Positions 6,456-16,579 of a stretch of DNA of 64,000 nt are shown piece after piece; within the stretch, counting starts at the first letter, position 1, and each line of letters begins with the position of its first letter. Under the pieces are notes generated by a model that had not been told where the DNA came from, made no database searches, and saw only the letters and a list, made by a program, of their open reading frames with translations. The position numbers and the translations under genes are program-made. Origin of the DNA: Fretibacterium sp. OH1220_COT-178 (lineage in GTDB: Bacteria; Synergistota; Synergistia; Synergistales; Aminobacteriaceae); contig NZ_RQYL01000008.1 of assembly GCF_003860125.1 (NCBI RefSeq), positions 1-64,000 of the forward strand, read 5' to 3'.

Positions 6456-8864
6456 TTAACGAATCAGGCTCAGGACGTGCTGCGGAAGCTGGTTGGCCTG
6501 CGCCAGCATGGCGTTGCCGGCCTGGAGCATGATGTTGAGCTTGGTGAAGTTCATCATCTCCTTGGCCATGTCCGTGTCGCGGATGCGGCTCTCGGCCGCC
6601 GTCAGGTTCTCGCCCGCCACCGTGAGGTTGTTGATGGTATGCTCCAGGCGGTTCTGGTAGGCGCCCAGCTTGGCCCGCTGCGTCGACACCTTGTCCAGCG
6701 CGTTGTCGATCACCGTGATGGAGCGCGCCGCGGACTCGCGGTCGGTGACCAGGACCTCGTTCAGGCCCAGGGCATGAGCGCGCATGTCGCCGATGTTGAT
6801 CCCCATATCCTCGCCCTCGTTGGCGCCGATCTGGAACACCGTCGTGTTGTCCGCAAGGTGAAGGATCGTCGAGCCTTCTTTGTTGACATACGAGAACCTC
6901 TTGCCAGCTGCACTCCAAGCTGCCGTTACTCCTGTCAATGCATCAAACTCCACATCAATATTCGGGTGCAACACACCGACCAAACGATTGCCTGTCGTTT
7001 TGGCTCCAGAGACAATTATCTCTCCAGTGTGGGCATTTGCGATATCCACCGTGTAGTCGCTTTCCCTCGCCTCTTGGATAACGTTGAGAGAAAAAGCCTT
7101 GATCAGATCCTCATCTCCCGCGAAACTGAGACGTCCCGTCGTTCCTGGAATCACCGTACGAATCACGAACGTCCCGTTCACAGACTCAGACGTATTCAGC
7201 TCGTTCCCCTCGACAAAAGTTGCAAAGTTGACAGCCCCTTCAGGGTCAGCAAGATATTGAGCCTGCCCAAGCCCGCCTTTAGCCTCGCTATTTCCGATGG
7301 CATCTCTCAATTTCTTTGCAACATCACCCAGCGTGTCATTGGCATAGAGAGTAATCTTTGCCTGTTTACCGTCACCCTGTGTAATGGTGATCGTCTGGGG
7401 GTCGGTCAGCATGAAGCGACCCTGGGCATCCCAGAACTTGTCCAGATCACGCAACTTGATGCCCTTTTTGGCGACATCACCGATCTTCATCGCTTCGAAT
7501 ACCGCCAAATCCTTACCGCTTAGGTCGGCAACAACCAAATTACCATTCGCTGCATTCTTCTCCGCGAACGAGAGGGTGACGCTCCCCGTCTGCAACTTGC
7601 CGTCCTCAAAATAATACTGCTGCAGGGTGATATCCTTACCCCTGATTTTAGCGACATCCAAGTTATAGAGATGAGGCCCCGTCGCAGTTGGATCGGAAAC
7701 CGACAACTGGACATCCGGAGTTCCGGTCGAGGTCGTCGCCTCGTTCTTGCCTATCTGAAAGATTGCGGAGTCGCCCAGATTCATCGCCTGCATCTCAGCA
7801 TTCGAAAACGTCGTTCCGTCAAGAGTCAGCCCCGCCAAATCTCCCACCAGTGCTTTAGCGGTGAGGTTGGTACCCCAACCAGCTCCAACAGCGTCCGCCT
7901 CCAAAGTAACGGTTTGTTCGGCAATCTCGACAGCGGAGCCGTCAGCCATCGTCACACGCCCTTTAACGGTAAAGGTCGCGGTCCCCTTAGCGGCCGCGCC
8001 ACCGCCCTGCTTAGCCTTAAGGGTCACCACCAGCTCCGCACTGCCGCCCTTGGTGTTCGCTGCCGTTATATCCCCCGTAAAGGCAGCGTCATCCCAGTGA
8101 GCTTGGGTCCCTATATGCGCCAGTCTCTTGCCAGTAATATTCGCCGCTGCCGCCGCTTTAATTGTATAAATTGCATTAGCGCCTCCAGCTCCCTTAGTCT
8201 GGAGCCCGGACGTCTTGACATTTTCAAGATAGGGATCCTGGGACGTGATGTTTATCACATCCTTATGCTTTACCTTGAAAATGTCGCTCTTCTGCACCTC
8301 GCCCTGCCCTGCTTTGGCTTTGATCTTAATCTCGTAGTTGCCCTCGATGGCATTTTTCTGGCCGAACTGGTCGACCTGACGCAGCCCGCCGTTCACGATC
8401 GCCTTCGTATTCAGGTTGTCGCTGCTCCAGAGCACCGCCGCGTCGCCGTTCAGCAGCTTCTTCTTGTTGAACTGCGTGGTGTTGCCGATGCGCGTGATCT
8501 CCTCGCGCAGCTGGTCGATCTCCAGCTGGATGTAGCCGCGGTCCTGCTGCGTCAGCGTGTCGTTGGCACTCTGCACCGAGAGCTCCCTCATGCGCTGCAG
8601 GATGCTGTGCGTCTCGTTCAGCGCGCCCTCGGCCGTCTGGATCATGCTGATGCCGTCCTGGCTGTTCCGCACCGCCTGGTCCAGGCCACGGATCTGCGCG
8701 CGCATCTTCTCGCTGATCGCGAGGCCGGCCGCGTCGTCCGCGGCGCTGTTGATGCGAAGGCCCGTGGAGAGCTTCTGGATGGACTTCTGAAGGGAGTTCA
8801 TGGTGCCCCTGACGGCATTGTAGGACATGAGCGCGGGGATGTTGTGATTGATAACCATAGCCAT
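6456..8864 (-). CDS. fliC: Flagellin with a large central insertion
   Basis: The conserved D0/D1 ends identify flagellin: MAMVINHNIPALMSYNAVRG and LSTGLRINSAADDAAGLAI at the N-terminus (to about residue 140), and RAKLGAYQNRLEHTINNL plus ANQLPQHVLSLIR at the C-terminus. At 802 residues it is far longer than the usual 270-500. The central part (about residues 170-690) is a long beta-rich, Gly/Thr/Ala-rich region probably forming surface D2/D3-type domains, and its DNA is visibly more AT-rich than the ends and neighbours. The start follows AAGGAGG; a second in-frame ATG two codons later is also possible. It has its own promoter and a leader of about 200 bases, and flaG lies downstream. Confidence 0.95.
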   Translation of the reverse strand: MAMVINHNIPALMSYNAVRGTMNSLQKSIQKLSTGLRINSAADDAAGLAISEKMRAQIRGLDQAVRNSQDGISMIQTAEGALNETHSILQRMRELSVQSANDTLTQQDRGYIQLEIDQLREEITRIGNTTQFNKKKLLNGDAAVLWSSDNLNTKAIVNGGLRQVDQFGQKNAIEGNYEIKIKAKAGQGEVQKSDIFKVKHKDVINITSQDPYLENVKTSGLQTKGAGGANAIYTIKAAAAANITGKRLAHIGTQAHWDDAAFTGDITAANTKGGSAELVVTLKAKQGGGAAAKGTATFTVKGRVTMADGSAVEIAEQTVTLEADAVGAGWGTNLTAKALVGDLAGLTLDGTTFSNAEMQAMNLGDSAIFQIGKNEATTSTGTPDVQLSVSDPTATGPHLYNLDVAKIRGKDITLQQYYFEDGKLQTGSVTLSFAEKNAANGNLVVADLSGKDLAVFEAMKIGDVAKKGIKLRDLDKFWDAQGRFMLTDPQTITITQGDGKQAKITLYANDTLGDVAKKLRDAIGNSEAKGGLGQAQYLADPEGAVNFATFVEGNELNTSESVNGTFVIRTVIPGTTGRLSFAGDEDLIKAFSLNVIQEARESDYTVDIANAHTGEIIVSGAKTTGNRLVGVLHPNIDVEFDALTGVTAAWSAAGKRFSYVNKEGSTILHLADNTTVFQIGANEGEDMGINIGDMRAHALGLNEVLVTDRESAARSITVIDNALDKVSTQRAKLGAYQNRLEHTINNLTVAGENLTAAESRIRDTDMAKEMMNFTKLNIMLQAGNAMLAQANQLPQHVLSLIR

Positions 8865-9064
8865 AACAGTACAACCTCCTTGTTGTAGGCCGGGGGCTCC
8901 CTGCCCCCAAAATTCCGCCCGGGCGTCCGTGCCCGGTGCGACAATATGACGTCCCCCAAAGGGGACACACGCCCTTTCGGGCCCTGCGCAAAGGACCGCC
9001 CTCCCTCGCGAAGGACGAACGACCCCACCGGGCGCCCTGCAGAAAACGCCCCTTTGCAGCCAAC

Positions 9065-9093
9065 CTTATACCGCTTCGGGGCGGGAATGTCAA
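9065..9093 (-). promoter_or_regulatory. Consensus sigma-70-type promoter of the flagellin gene
   Basis: Minus-strand TTGACA (9088-9093), a 17-base spacer and TATAAG (9065-9070). This is unusual for flagellin, which is often read from sigma-28 promoters; no TAAA...GCCGATAA-like site was seen in the leader. Transcription would start near 9058, giving a leader of about 195 nt rich in GC hairpins (for example around 8952-8968). Confidence 0.7.
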
Positions 9094-9115
9094 GGACGGC
9101 GGCGCGGGACCGAGC

Positions 9116-9145
9116 AAAATATAACGGCGCGAAAAGGCGCGCCGT
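9116..9145 (-). terminator. Terminator of the hrcA-grpE-dnaK-dnaJ operon
   Basis: Stem ACGGCGCG pairing with CGCGCCGT (9038-9045 is not involved; arms are 9124-9131 and 9138-9145) followed on the minus strand by TATATTTT. It lies about 100 bases after the dnaJ stop and just before the flagellin promoter. Confidence 0.7.
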
Positions 9146-9241
9146 CCTCCGGCGCACACGCCGTGCCCGCCAGGATGCGGAGCGCGGCGGGCGCCCGATT
9201 CCGCAATGGGGAGGGGCCGGACGCCGCCGGCCCCCGCGCTC

Positions 9242-10372
9242 CTAGTCGAAGAGCTTCTTGAACTTCTCGAAGAACCCGGGCTCCCCGGCCCCGACCGGGG
9301 TCTCCATCTCGCCCGCCAGCTCCGTGATCAGCTCCCTCTGCCGGTCGGTGAGCCTGGAGGGAATGTCGATCAGCACGTGGGCGTAGAGGTCCCCGCGCCC
9401 TCGCGGGCCCCGGAGGCGCGGCATGCCCTTGCCCCGGATCTTGAGCACCTGGCCGTGCGCGGTCCCGGCGGGCACCTCGACCTTCTCCACCCCGTCGATC
9501 AGGGTGGCCAGCTCCACCTCCGCGCCCAGCACCGCCTGAGGGTAGGTCAGAAGAAGGCGGGTGTGCAGGTCCGCGCCGTCCCGGTCGAAATCCTTGCTCG
9601 GCTCCACGTCGATCAGCAGGAACAGGTCGCCCTGAGGGCCGCCGTTGACCCCGGCCTCCCCCGCACCCGTGATGCGCAGCCGGGTCCCCCGCTCGACCCC
9701 CGCGGGCACCTTGACCTCCAGCTTGTGCTTGCGGCGCACCTGACCGCGCCCGCCGCAGTCGGAGCACTTCTCCCGGATGGTCTTGCCCCGGCCCTGGCAG
9801 TTGGGGCATACGGTCACGGAGACGAACTGGCCGAAGAGGGTGCGCTGCACCTGCTCCACCTGTCCGCGCCCGCCGCAGGTCGCGCAGGTCTCCGGCGACG
9901 TGCCGGCCTTAGCCCCGGACCCGCTGCAGGTCCCGCAGGTCTCCCAGCGCGGGACCTCCAGGGTGTGGGTCACCCCGTTCGCCGCCTCCAGCAGGGAGAC
10001 CCGCAGGGACATCTCCAGGTCGGCGCCGCGGCGCGGCGCGTTGGGGTCGGCCTGCCGACGGCCCATCCCCCCGCCGAAGACCTGCGAGAACAGGTCCCCG
10101 AACAGATCGCCGAAGTCCCCCCCGAAGCCGCCGCCGAAGGGATCCGACCCGTCGGCGGAGCCGAACTGGTCGTAGCGCGCCCGTTTTTCGGGGTCGCTCA
10201 GCACGGAATACGCCGCGTTGATCTTCTTGAAGCGTTCCTCGGCCTCCTTGTCCCCCGGGTTCGCATCCGGGTGGTACTGCCGCGCAAGCTGGCGGTAGGC
10301 CTTCTTGATCTCCGCCGGAGAGGCGTCGCGCGCCACCCCCAGGATTTGATACAGATCTTCCAAAATAGACAC
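9242..10372 (-). CDS. dnaJ: Chaperone protein DnaJ (Hsp40)
   Basis: DnaJ delivers substrates to DnaK and stimulates its ATPase. All type I domains are present in 376 residues: the J domain (1-70) with the HPD motif in [11 protein letters not shown], a Gly/Phe-rich linker (about 75-105), four CxxCxGxG zinc motifs between residues 145 and 215 ([32 protein letters not shown]) and the C-terminal substrate domains with [11 protein letters not shown] and [12 protein letters not shown]. The start is a GTG. dnaJ follows dnaK after 120 bases that hold a hairpin and a possible secondary promoter. Confidence 0.98.
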   Translation of the reverse strand: MSILEDLYQILGVARDASPAEIKKAYRQLARQYHPDANPGDKEAEERFKKINAAYSVLSDPEKRARYDQFGSADGSDPFGGGFGGDFGDLFGDLFSQVFGGGMGRRQADPNAPRRGADLEMSLRVSLLEAANGVTHTLEVPRWETCGTCSGSGAKAGTSPETCATCGGRGQVEQVQRTLFGQFVSVTVCPNCQGRGKTIREKCSDCGGRGQVRRKHKLEVKVPAGVERGTRLRITGAGEAGVNGGPQGDLFLLIDVEPSKDFDRDGADLHTRLLLTYPQAVLGAEVELATLIDGVEKVEVPAGTAHGQVLKIRGKGMPRLRGPRGRGDLYAHVLIDIPSRLTDRQRELITELAGEMETPVGAGEPGFFEKFKKLFD

Positions 10373-10420
10373 ACCCCGTTATACGACAGAAACTCGCGCC
10401 CCGCTCGGGCCCGCATCAAA

Positions 10421-10454
10421 GGGACGGAAGGTCCAACATCGTCCCTTCCGTCCC
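10421..10454 (-). other. Hairpin between dnaK and dnaJ
   Basis: An 11-bp perfect inverted repeat (GGGACGGAAGG with CCTTCCGTCCC, arms 10444-10454 and 10421-10431), followed on the minus strand by TTTGATG. It could be a partial terminator after dnaK or a 5' stabiliser of a dnaJ-specific transcript, because the TATAAT at 10461-10466 would start RNA right at its base. Confidence 0.6.
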
Positions 10455-10460
10455 TCGCTC

Positions 10461-10466
10461 ATTATA
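10461..10466 (-). promoter_or_regulatory. Possible -10 element of a dnaJ-specific promoter
   Basis: Perfect TATAAT on the minus strand 90 bases before dnaJ, with no convincing -35 element. It may supply extra dnaJ transcript inside the heat-shock operon. Confidence 0.35.
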
Positions 10467-10492
10467 GCCTATTCCGTCGGCACAAACTCCGC

Positions 10493-12361
<1,869 letters not shown>

Positions 12362-12440
12362 TTATGTATTTGTATCTGTTTTGACGTTTCCACAAGCCTG
12401 CCGCCATCCCTCCGGCCCGCGGCGCGGAGGGGCGCCGGGA

Positions 12441-13079
12441 TCAGGCCTTGCCGACCGTGACGCGGGAAGCCCGAAGCACGCGCTCGCCGCTTCGATAGCC
12501 GCAGAGCAGCTCGGACTGGACCACCCCGTCCTGTTCGGGGTCCTCCACGGCGACCGTCTCCACCGCCTCGTGGATCGCAGGATCGAACGCGGCCCCCTCG
12601 GCCGGAATGGGCTTGACCCCCATCTCCTCGAGGGCCGAGAGGAACTGGCGCCTCACCATGCGCACGCCGACCAGGACGTCCTTGGCGCTGCCCTCCTCCG
12701 GGACGGCCAGGGCCCGGTCGAGGTTGTCCAGGACGGGCAGCAGATTCTCGATGGTGTCGTCCACGATCAGCCGCCGGGCCTGCTGGCGCTCCCGCGCCAC
12801 CCGCTGCCGGTAGTTGTAGAGGTCCGCCCGTGCCGCAGCCAGATCGCCCTCCAGCTCCGCAATGCGCTTCTGCGCCGCGGAGGCCTCGTCGTCCTCCGCC
12901 GGGGGGACGGTCTCCGCCTCCGGCCCAAAATCGAGCCCCCCGTCCTCCTTCAGAATGCCGTCCTCGATCACGTACTCCTTCACGGGCCCCTCGGGCCCCA
13001 GGCACTCCGACGAGCTCCCCTCATCGTTTTCGCAGGGGTTGCCCCCCCCTCTGACGCGGTCGTCCTTCATATCGTCCAT
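12441..13079 (-). CDS. grpE: Nucleotide exchange factor GrpE
   Basis: GrpE releases ADP from DnaK. The 212-residue protein has an acidic disordered N-terminus (about 1-60), a long coiled coil (RIAELEGDLAAARADLYNYR) and the conserved core: RQQARRLIVDDTIENLLPVLDNLDRAL and GVRMVRRQFLSALEEMGVKPI. The C-terminal beta domain ends with VVQSELLCGYRSGERVLRASRVTVGKA, typical of the family. The ATG follows GGGGAG with 8 bases between. It sits between hrcA and dnaK in the usual class I heat-shock order. Confidence 0.96.
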   Translation of the reverse strand: MDDMKDDRVRGGGNPCENDEGSSSECLGPEGPVKEYVIEDGILKEDGGLDFGPEAETVPPAEDDEASAAQKRIAELEGDLAAARADLYNYRQRVARERQQARRLIVDDTIENLLPVLDNLDRALAVPEEGSAKDVLVGVRMVRRQFLSALEEMGVKPIPAEGAAFDPAIHEAVETVAVEDPEQDGVVQSELLCGYRSGERVLRASRVTVGKA

Positions 13080-13181
13080 GTCATCATCTCCCCACCCGGG
13101 CTCCCCTTCTCTCGAACGTACAAAAGCCCATCGTTCTGTGCTCCATCGCCATCTGCGACACCGCGAAGCCCAGGACGGCGC

Positions 13182-14195
13182 TCAGTCCTCCGCCTCCTCG
13201 TCCAGGGCGTCCGCCACGGACTCGAGGACGGAGATGGAGCGCTCGTAGTCCATCCTCAAAGGGCCGATAAGCCCCAAAACCGCCTTTTGCTGGCGCAGCC
13301 GCGCGGGGATGAGGATCATGGAGTTCTCCTGCATGCCCTCCGCCTCGTTCTCCTCGCCGATCGAGACGTTCAGCGCCGCGCTTTTGCGGCACTTCTCGAT
13401 CATGTGAGCCAGGGGCTTCTCCTGCTCCAGAAGCGCCAGGACCGCCTGAAGGCGCGACAGGGTCTGGAAGTGGGGAAGGTTCAGGATGTGCTTGGCCCCG
13501 CTGCTGAAAAAACGGTAGTTCTGAACGGTCAGGAAGTCGTCCAGCTCCCGGATGGCCGCACGGCAGGCCGCCTCGGCATCCTCGAGCCCCCCCTGCACGT
13601 ACTGAAACAGCACGTCGCGCACCTCGCTCCAGGACCGGCCCGAAGCCACGGTGTTGATGCGGCGGCTCAGCTCCTCCAGAAGTCCGGGCTCGACCTCGCA
13701 GGGAAGATCGAACTGCGAATGGTGCACCAGACCGCCCTTCAGGACGATCAGAGCCAGGATGTGCGTTCCCCCGAGCGGCACCAGATCGATGTGCCAGATC
13801 TCGGCGTCGTCGAGCCCCGGAACCGCGGCCACCGCCACACAGCTCGTCAGCCGGGACAGGAGGTGCGTGACATAGGTCAGCAACCCCTCGATGCCGCTTC
13901 GGCGTCCAGCAAGCTCCCTGTGCCAGGTCTCGGCCTCCTGGGGCCGGCTCCGGGCCCGGGCCGTGACGGAGTCCACGTAGACCCGATAGGCCTTGGCCGT
14001 CGGCAGGCGGCCGGAGGAGGTGTGGGGCTGGTAAAAGTACCCCATCTCCTCGAGGTCCGCCATCTCGTTGCGTATCGTGGCGGGGCTCAGTCCCCGGATG
14101 TACTTCTTCGTGATGGTCCGCGACCCGGCGGGCTCCCCCGTCTTGATGTACTCGTAAACCACCGCGAGGATGATCCCCAGCTGCCTCTCCGTCAC
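13182..14195 (-). CDS. hrcA: Heat-inducible transcription repressor HrcA
   Basis: HrcA binds CIRCE and represses class I heat-shock genes. The 337-residue protein has the winged-helix N-terminus (RQLGIILAVVYEYIKTGEPA, then GLSPATIRNEMADLEEMGY with the recognition helix) and the family motif QPHTSSGRLPTAKAYRVYVD at about residues 56-74. The C-terminal half matches the GAF-like and insertion domains (GLIGPLRMDYERSISVLESVAD). The start is a GTG with GGAGGTGAGG upstream. It heads the operon, downstream of a CIRCE-like repeat, so it should be autoregulated. Confidence 0.97.
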   Translation of the reverse strand: MTERQLGIILAVVYEYIKTGEPAGSRTITKKYIRGLSPATIRNEMADLEEMGYFYQPHTSSGRLPTAKAYRVYVDSVTARARSRPQEAETWHRELAGRRSGIEGLLTYVTHLLSRLTSCVAVAAVPGLDDAEIWHIDLVPLGGTHILALIVLKGGLVHHSQFDLPCEVEPGLLEELSRRINTVASGRSWSEVRDVLFQYVQGGLEDAEAACRAAIRELDDFLTVQNYRFFSSGAKHILNLPHFQTLSRLQAVLALLEQEKPLAHMIEKCRKSAALNVSIGEENEAEGMQENSMILIPARLRQQKAVLGLIGPLRMDYERSISVLESVADALDEEAED

Positions 14196-14276
14196 CGCCC
14201 CTCACCTCCGCCCCGGCGTTCTCGCATCTGCCTCTATATCAATCCGCTCAATTCCATCGCACGTCATTCAAAGCAA

Positions 14277-14303
14277 TTAGCACTCTCTTTCATAGAGTGA
14301 CAA
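14277..14303 (-). promoter_or_regulatory. CIRCE operator overlapping the hrcA operon promoter
   Basis: The plus strand reads TTAGCACTC, nine bases, then GAGTGACAA: a CIRCE repeat (TTAGCACTC-N9-GAGTGCTAA) with two changed bases in the second arm. On the minus strand the same bases contain TTGTCA and, 16 bases on, GCTAAT, so the operator and the probable promoter overlap. HrcA binding here would block RNA polymerase. Confidence 0.85.
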
Positions 14304-14452
14304 CACCACGATCACGTGCTCAAGATTAGCAAGGGAACCCCCAAATGTCAAGACAAGTCAAAGAATGTAAAATTACGGATTCCTTTGTAGGCATTTTATG
14401 GAGCGGAGCCGGACCGTGGAGGGAAAAGCCGCTTGCCGCACCGAAAAAAGAT

Positions 14453-14481
14453 TTGACACCCTCCTGCTTCACTGCTAGAAT
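14453..14481 (+). promoter_or_regulatory. Promoter of the leader-peptide/permease transcription unit
   Basis: TTGACA (14453-14458), a 17-base spacer and TAGAAT (14476-14481). It precedes the leader peptide and attenuator. Confidence 0.8.
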
Positions 14482-14567
14482 ACGCCGCAACATTCAACAA
14501 AAATCGACTCGTCGTCCGAATCATTGCATTCGTGGGCCTCCGCTTCAGGCCCGGAAAGGAGAAGCTC

Positions 14568-14651
14568 ATGTCCCGGACCCGTCGTTTTGCATCGTCGCTC
14601 CTCGCCCTCATTCTCATCCTCACGAATCGTGGTCCGGACCTCCGACGATGA
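14568..14651 (+). CDS. Leu/Ile-rich leader peptide of an attenuator
   Basis: A 27-codon reading frame with a strong ribosome binding site (AAAGGAG, 6 bases before the ATG). Its middle codes for LLALILIL, that is five Leu and two Ile in eight codons, followed by TNRGPDLRR and a TGA. The codons for the Leu/Ile run (14598-14621) lie immediately after one arm of a possible hairpin, as in leu and ilv leader peptides, so a ribosome short of Leu- or Ile-tRNA would stall at the control position. Its product is unlikely to have a function of its own. Not a known homologue by name; the assignment rests on position, composition and the RNA pairing described under the attenuator. Confidence 0.8.
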   Translation: MSRTRRFASSLLALILILTNRGPDLRR

Positions 14652-14719
14652 GTTGATGCTCCATTGAGCAGGAAATCTCGAGAGGACGGACCCCGATTCG
14701 CCGGGGTCCGTCCTCTTTT
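14590..14719 (+). promoter_or_regulatory. Ribosome-mediated transcription attenuator
   Basis: Segment 1 (CATCGTCG, 14590-14597) can pair with segment 2 (CGACGATG, 14643-14650). Segment 2 also holds 14623-14635, which pairs with 14688-14700 in 12 of 13 positions (antiterminator). That second partner is part of the ascending arm of the terminator at 14682-14715. The three pairings exclude each other as in classical amino-acid operon attenuators: ribosome stalling in the Leu/Ile run covers segment 1, frees segment 2 and prevents termination. Confidence 0.8.
14682..14719 (+). terminator. Attenuator terminator before the permease gene
   Basis: A 14-bp perfect stem (14682-14695 with 14702-14715), a 6-base loop and TTTT. 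It lies about 100 bases before the permease ATG and after the leader peptide. Confidence 0.9.
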
Positions 14720-14822
14720 CATCATACAAATCCCGAACATCAAGGAGGGCCGTTCCGCATTTTTGCACGCTTTTCCCGCATCTTCGCTTCATCCAAACCT
14801 CACAAGACAAGGATGTGACATC

Positions 14823-16313
14823 ATGCTCCACTTCTCTCTCGCCCTGCTGCCCATCGCAGCCATCCTGATCGGCATGGCCGGTTTCGACCTGCCCTCCAAG
14901 GTCATGGCCCCCGCCTGCTGGCTGATCGCCTTCGTCAGCGGCGTATTTTTCTTCTCAAGCCCCGCCGCGGCGCTCTTCGAGACCAGCGTGTCCGGCATCG
15001 CCGACGGACTGAGGATCGTATGGATCATCTTCGCCGCATTCACCATGCTTCAGGTGATGCTGAAGGCCGGCGCCATGGACCGGATCCGCAACGGGCTGGC
15101 CGGCGTGACGTCCGACAAGCGGCTGATGGTGCTGCTGCTCGCCATCCCCTTCGGAACCTTCTTGGAGGGCGCGGCGGGCGCCGGGTCCCCCGCCGCCCTG
15201 GCGGCGCCCTTTCTGGTCGGGTTGGGCATGAACCCCGTGGTCGCTGCCGCCGCCTGCCTGATCGGCAATTCCGCGCCCGTCAGCTGGGGCGGGGCGGGGG
15301 TCACCACCGTCGTGGGCGCGGGCAAGTTCGTGGACTTCGTCCAGGCCTCCGCGATGACCGGGCGCATGGCCTGCTTCGAGTACGTGCTTTTGCCCATCCT
15401 GATGATCGCCTTCGTGTTCGGCCGCAGAGCGCTCAGGGGGATTTGGCGGGAGATCCTGGCGATGGGGCTCCTCATGGGCGTCGTCAACTTCACCATCAGC
15501 AATGTGCTCATCCAGATCACCGAGCTGACCAGCCTGCTGGGCGGTTTCGTGGGGACCCTACTCTACAGCGCCTACCTCACCCTGCGCCGCGAGGACCCCC
15601 TTTCCATCCCGGAGCGATACCGGCTGGAGCACTCCGAAAAACAGGACGCGCAGGCCTCGGGTTCCCTCCTCTTCTCCCTGTCCCCCTACTTCATCCTGTG
15701 CACGCTGCTGGTGAGCGTGCGGCTCTCCGTGCCGCTGCCGCATCTGATCGCCTTCGGCGGCGGATACACGGTCTGGGTGGGATGCGTCATCCTGGTCAGC
15801 GCCGTCCTGGCCTCCCTCATCTTCCGCCACGCCTCTTACCTCGTCGAGGCGATGCGGGACTCCTTCAGGAAGGTCATCCCCGCCCTCCTGGCCATGGGCT
15901 TCCTGCTGGCGATGGTCAACTGCATGAAGCTCTCCGGACAGGTCAGCGCCCTGGCCAAAACCCTAAGCGCGGCCGCGGGGGCCCTCTATCCCGTGGCGGC
16001 GGTCCTCATCGGCCAGATCGGGGGGTTCATCACCGGGACCAACCTCGGCTCCAACTTGATGTTCAACCCCCTGCACATCGAGGCCGCCAAAAACCTGGGG
16101 CTCAACCCCGTGACGCTCGTGGCCGCACAGAACACGGGCGGCGCGATCGGGAACATGATCTGCCCGAACAACGTCGTGGCCGTCTGCGCCTGCGTCTCCA
16201 TCCTGGGGCGCGAGGGGGAGGTCATCCGCAAGACCCTGATGCCCTCGATTCTCCTGTGGGTCTTCCTCGGTCTGCTGGCGATGCTCTACACCTACGTCCT
16301 GTTCCCGGTCTAG
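14823..16313 (+). CDS. LctP-family permease (lactate/glycolate-type carboxylate transporter)
   Basis: A 496-residue inner-membrane carrier with about 13 hydrophobic segments. Family features: FGTFLEGAAGAGSPAALAAP near residue 105, NSAPVSWGGAGVTTVVG near 145, and GGFITGTNLGSNLMFNPLH near 400. LctP transporters move L-lactate or related 2-hydroxy acids with protons. The ATG at 14823 has AAGGA upstream and starts at the usual N-terminal helix; the longer open frame upstream overlaps the attenuator and is unlikely. Control by a Leu/Ile attenuator suggests the real substrate may be a branched-chain 2-oxo or 2-hydroxy acid; this is inference. Confidence 0.85.
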   Translation: MLHFSLALLPIAAILIGMAGFDLPSKVMAPACWLIAFVSGVFFFSSPAAALFETSVSGIADGLRIVWIIFAAFTMLQVMLKAGAMDRIRNGLAGVTSDKRLMVLLLAIPFGTFLEGAAGAGSPAALAAPFLVGLGMNPVVAAAACLIGNSAPVSWGGAGVTTVVGAGKFVDFVQASAMTGRMACFEYVLLPILMIAFVFGRRALRGIWREILAMGLLMGVVNFTISNVLIQITELTSLLGGFVGTLLYSAYLTLRREDPLSIPERYRLEHSEKQDAQASGSLLFSLSPYFILCTLLVSVRLSVPLPHLIAFGGGYTVWVGCVILVSAVLASLIFRHASYLVEAMRDSFRKVIPALLAMGFLLAMVNCMKLSGQVSALAKTLSAAAGALYPVAAVLIGQIGGFITGTNLGSNLMFNPLHIEAAKNLGLNPVTLVAAQNTGGAIGNMICPNNVVAVCACVSILGREGEVIRKTLMPSILLWVFLGLLAMLYTYVLFPV

Positions 16314-16418
16314 CCCCGCTCCGGTCCGTCGCCCGGGGGACTGCCCCCAAAACGAGGACACGCCCGGAAAATCGCCGACGAAAGGAATCGGGGAGTGGTC
16401 GGCTCACGATTTCCCCTT

Positions 16419-16447
16419 TTGAAAAAGCACGGCAGATATTGGATAAT
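16419..16447 (+). promoter_or_regulatory. Promoter of the 2-oxoacid oxidoreductase operon
   Basis: TTGAAA (16419-16424), a 17-base spacer and GATAAT (16442-16447). The leader of about 125 nt contains a GGGGCC-rich run and an 8-bp hairpin (CCGGGGCA with TGCCCCGG, near 16490-16515). Confidence 0.65.
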
Positions 16448-16579
16448 AAAGCTCCGGCATCACGAAAACGGCTTGTGCCGGGGCCGGGGCCGGGGCACGC
16501 AGCTCCCTGCCCCGGCGCAGGCCTCCGATTGCGGAAGCATTGAAGCAAAGGACCGCAGACTTTATCGCCGAAGGAGCGA

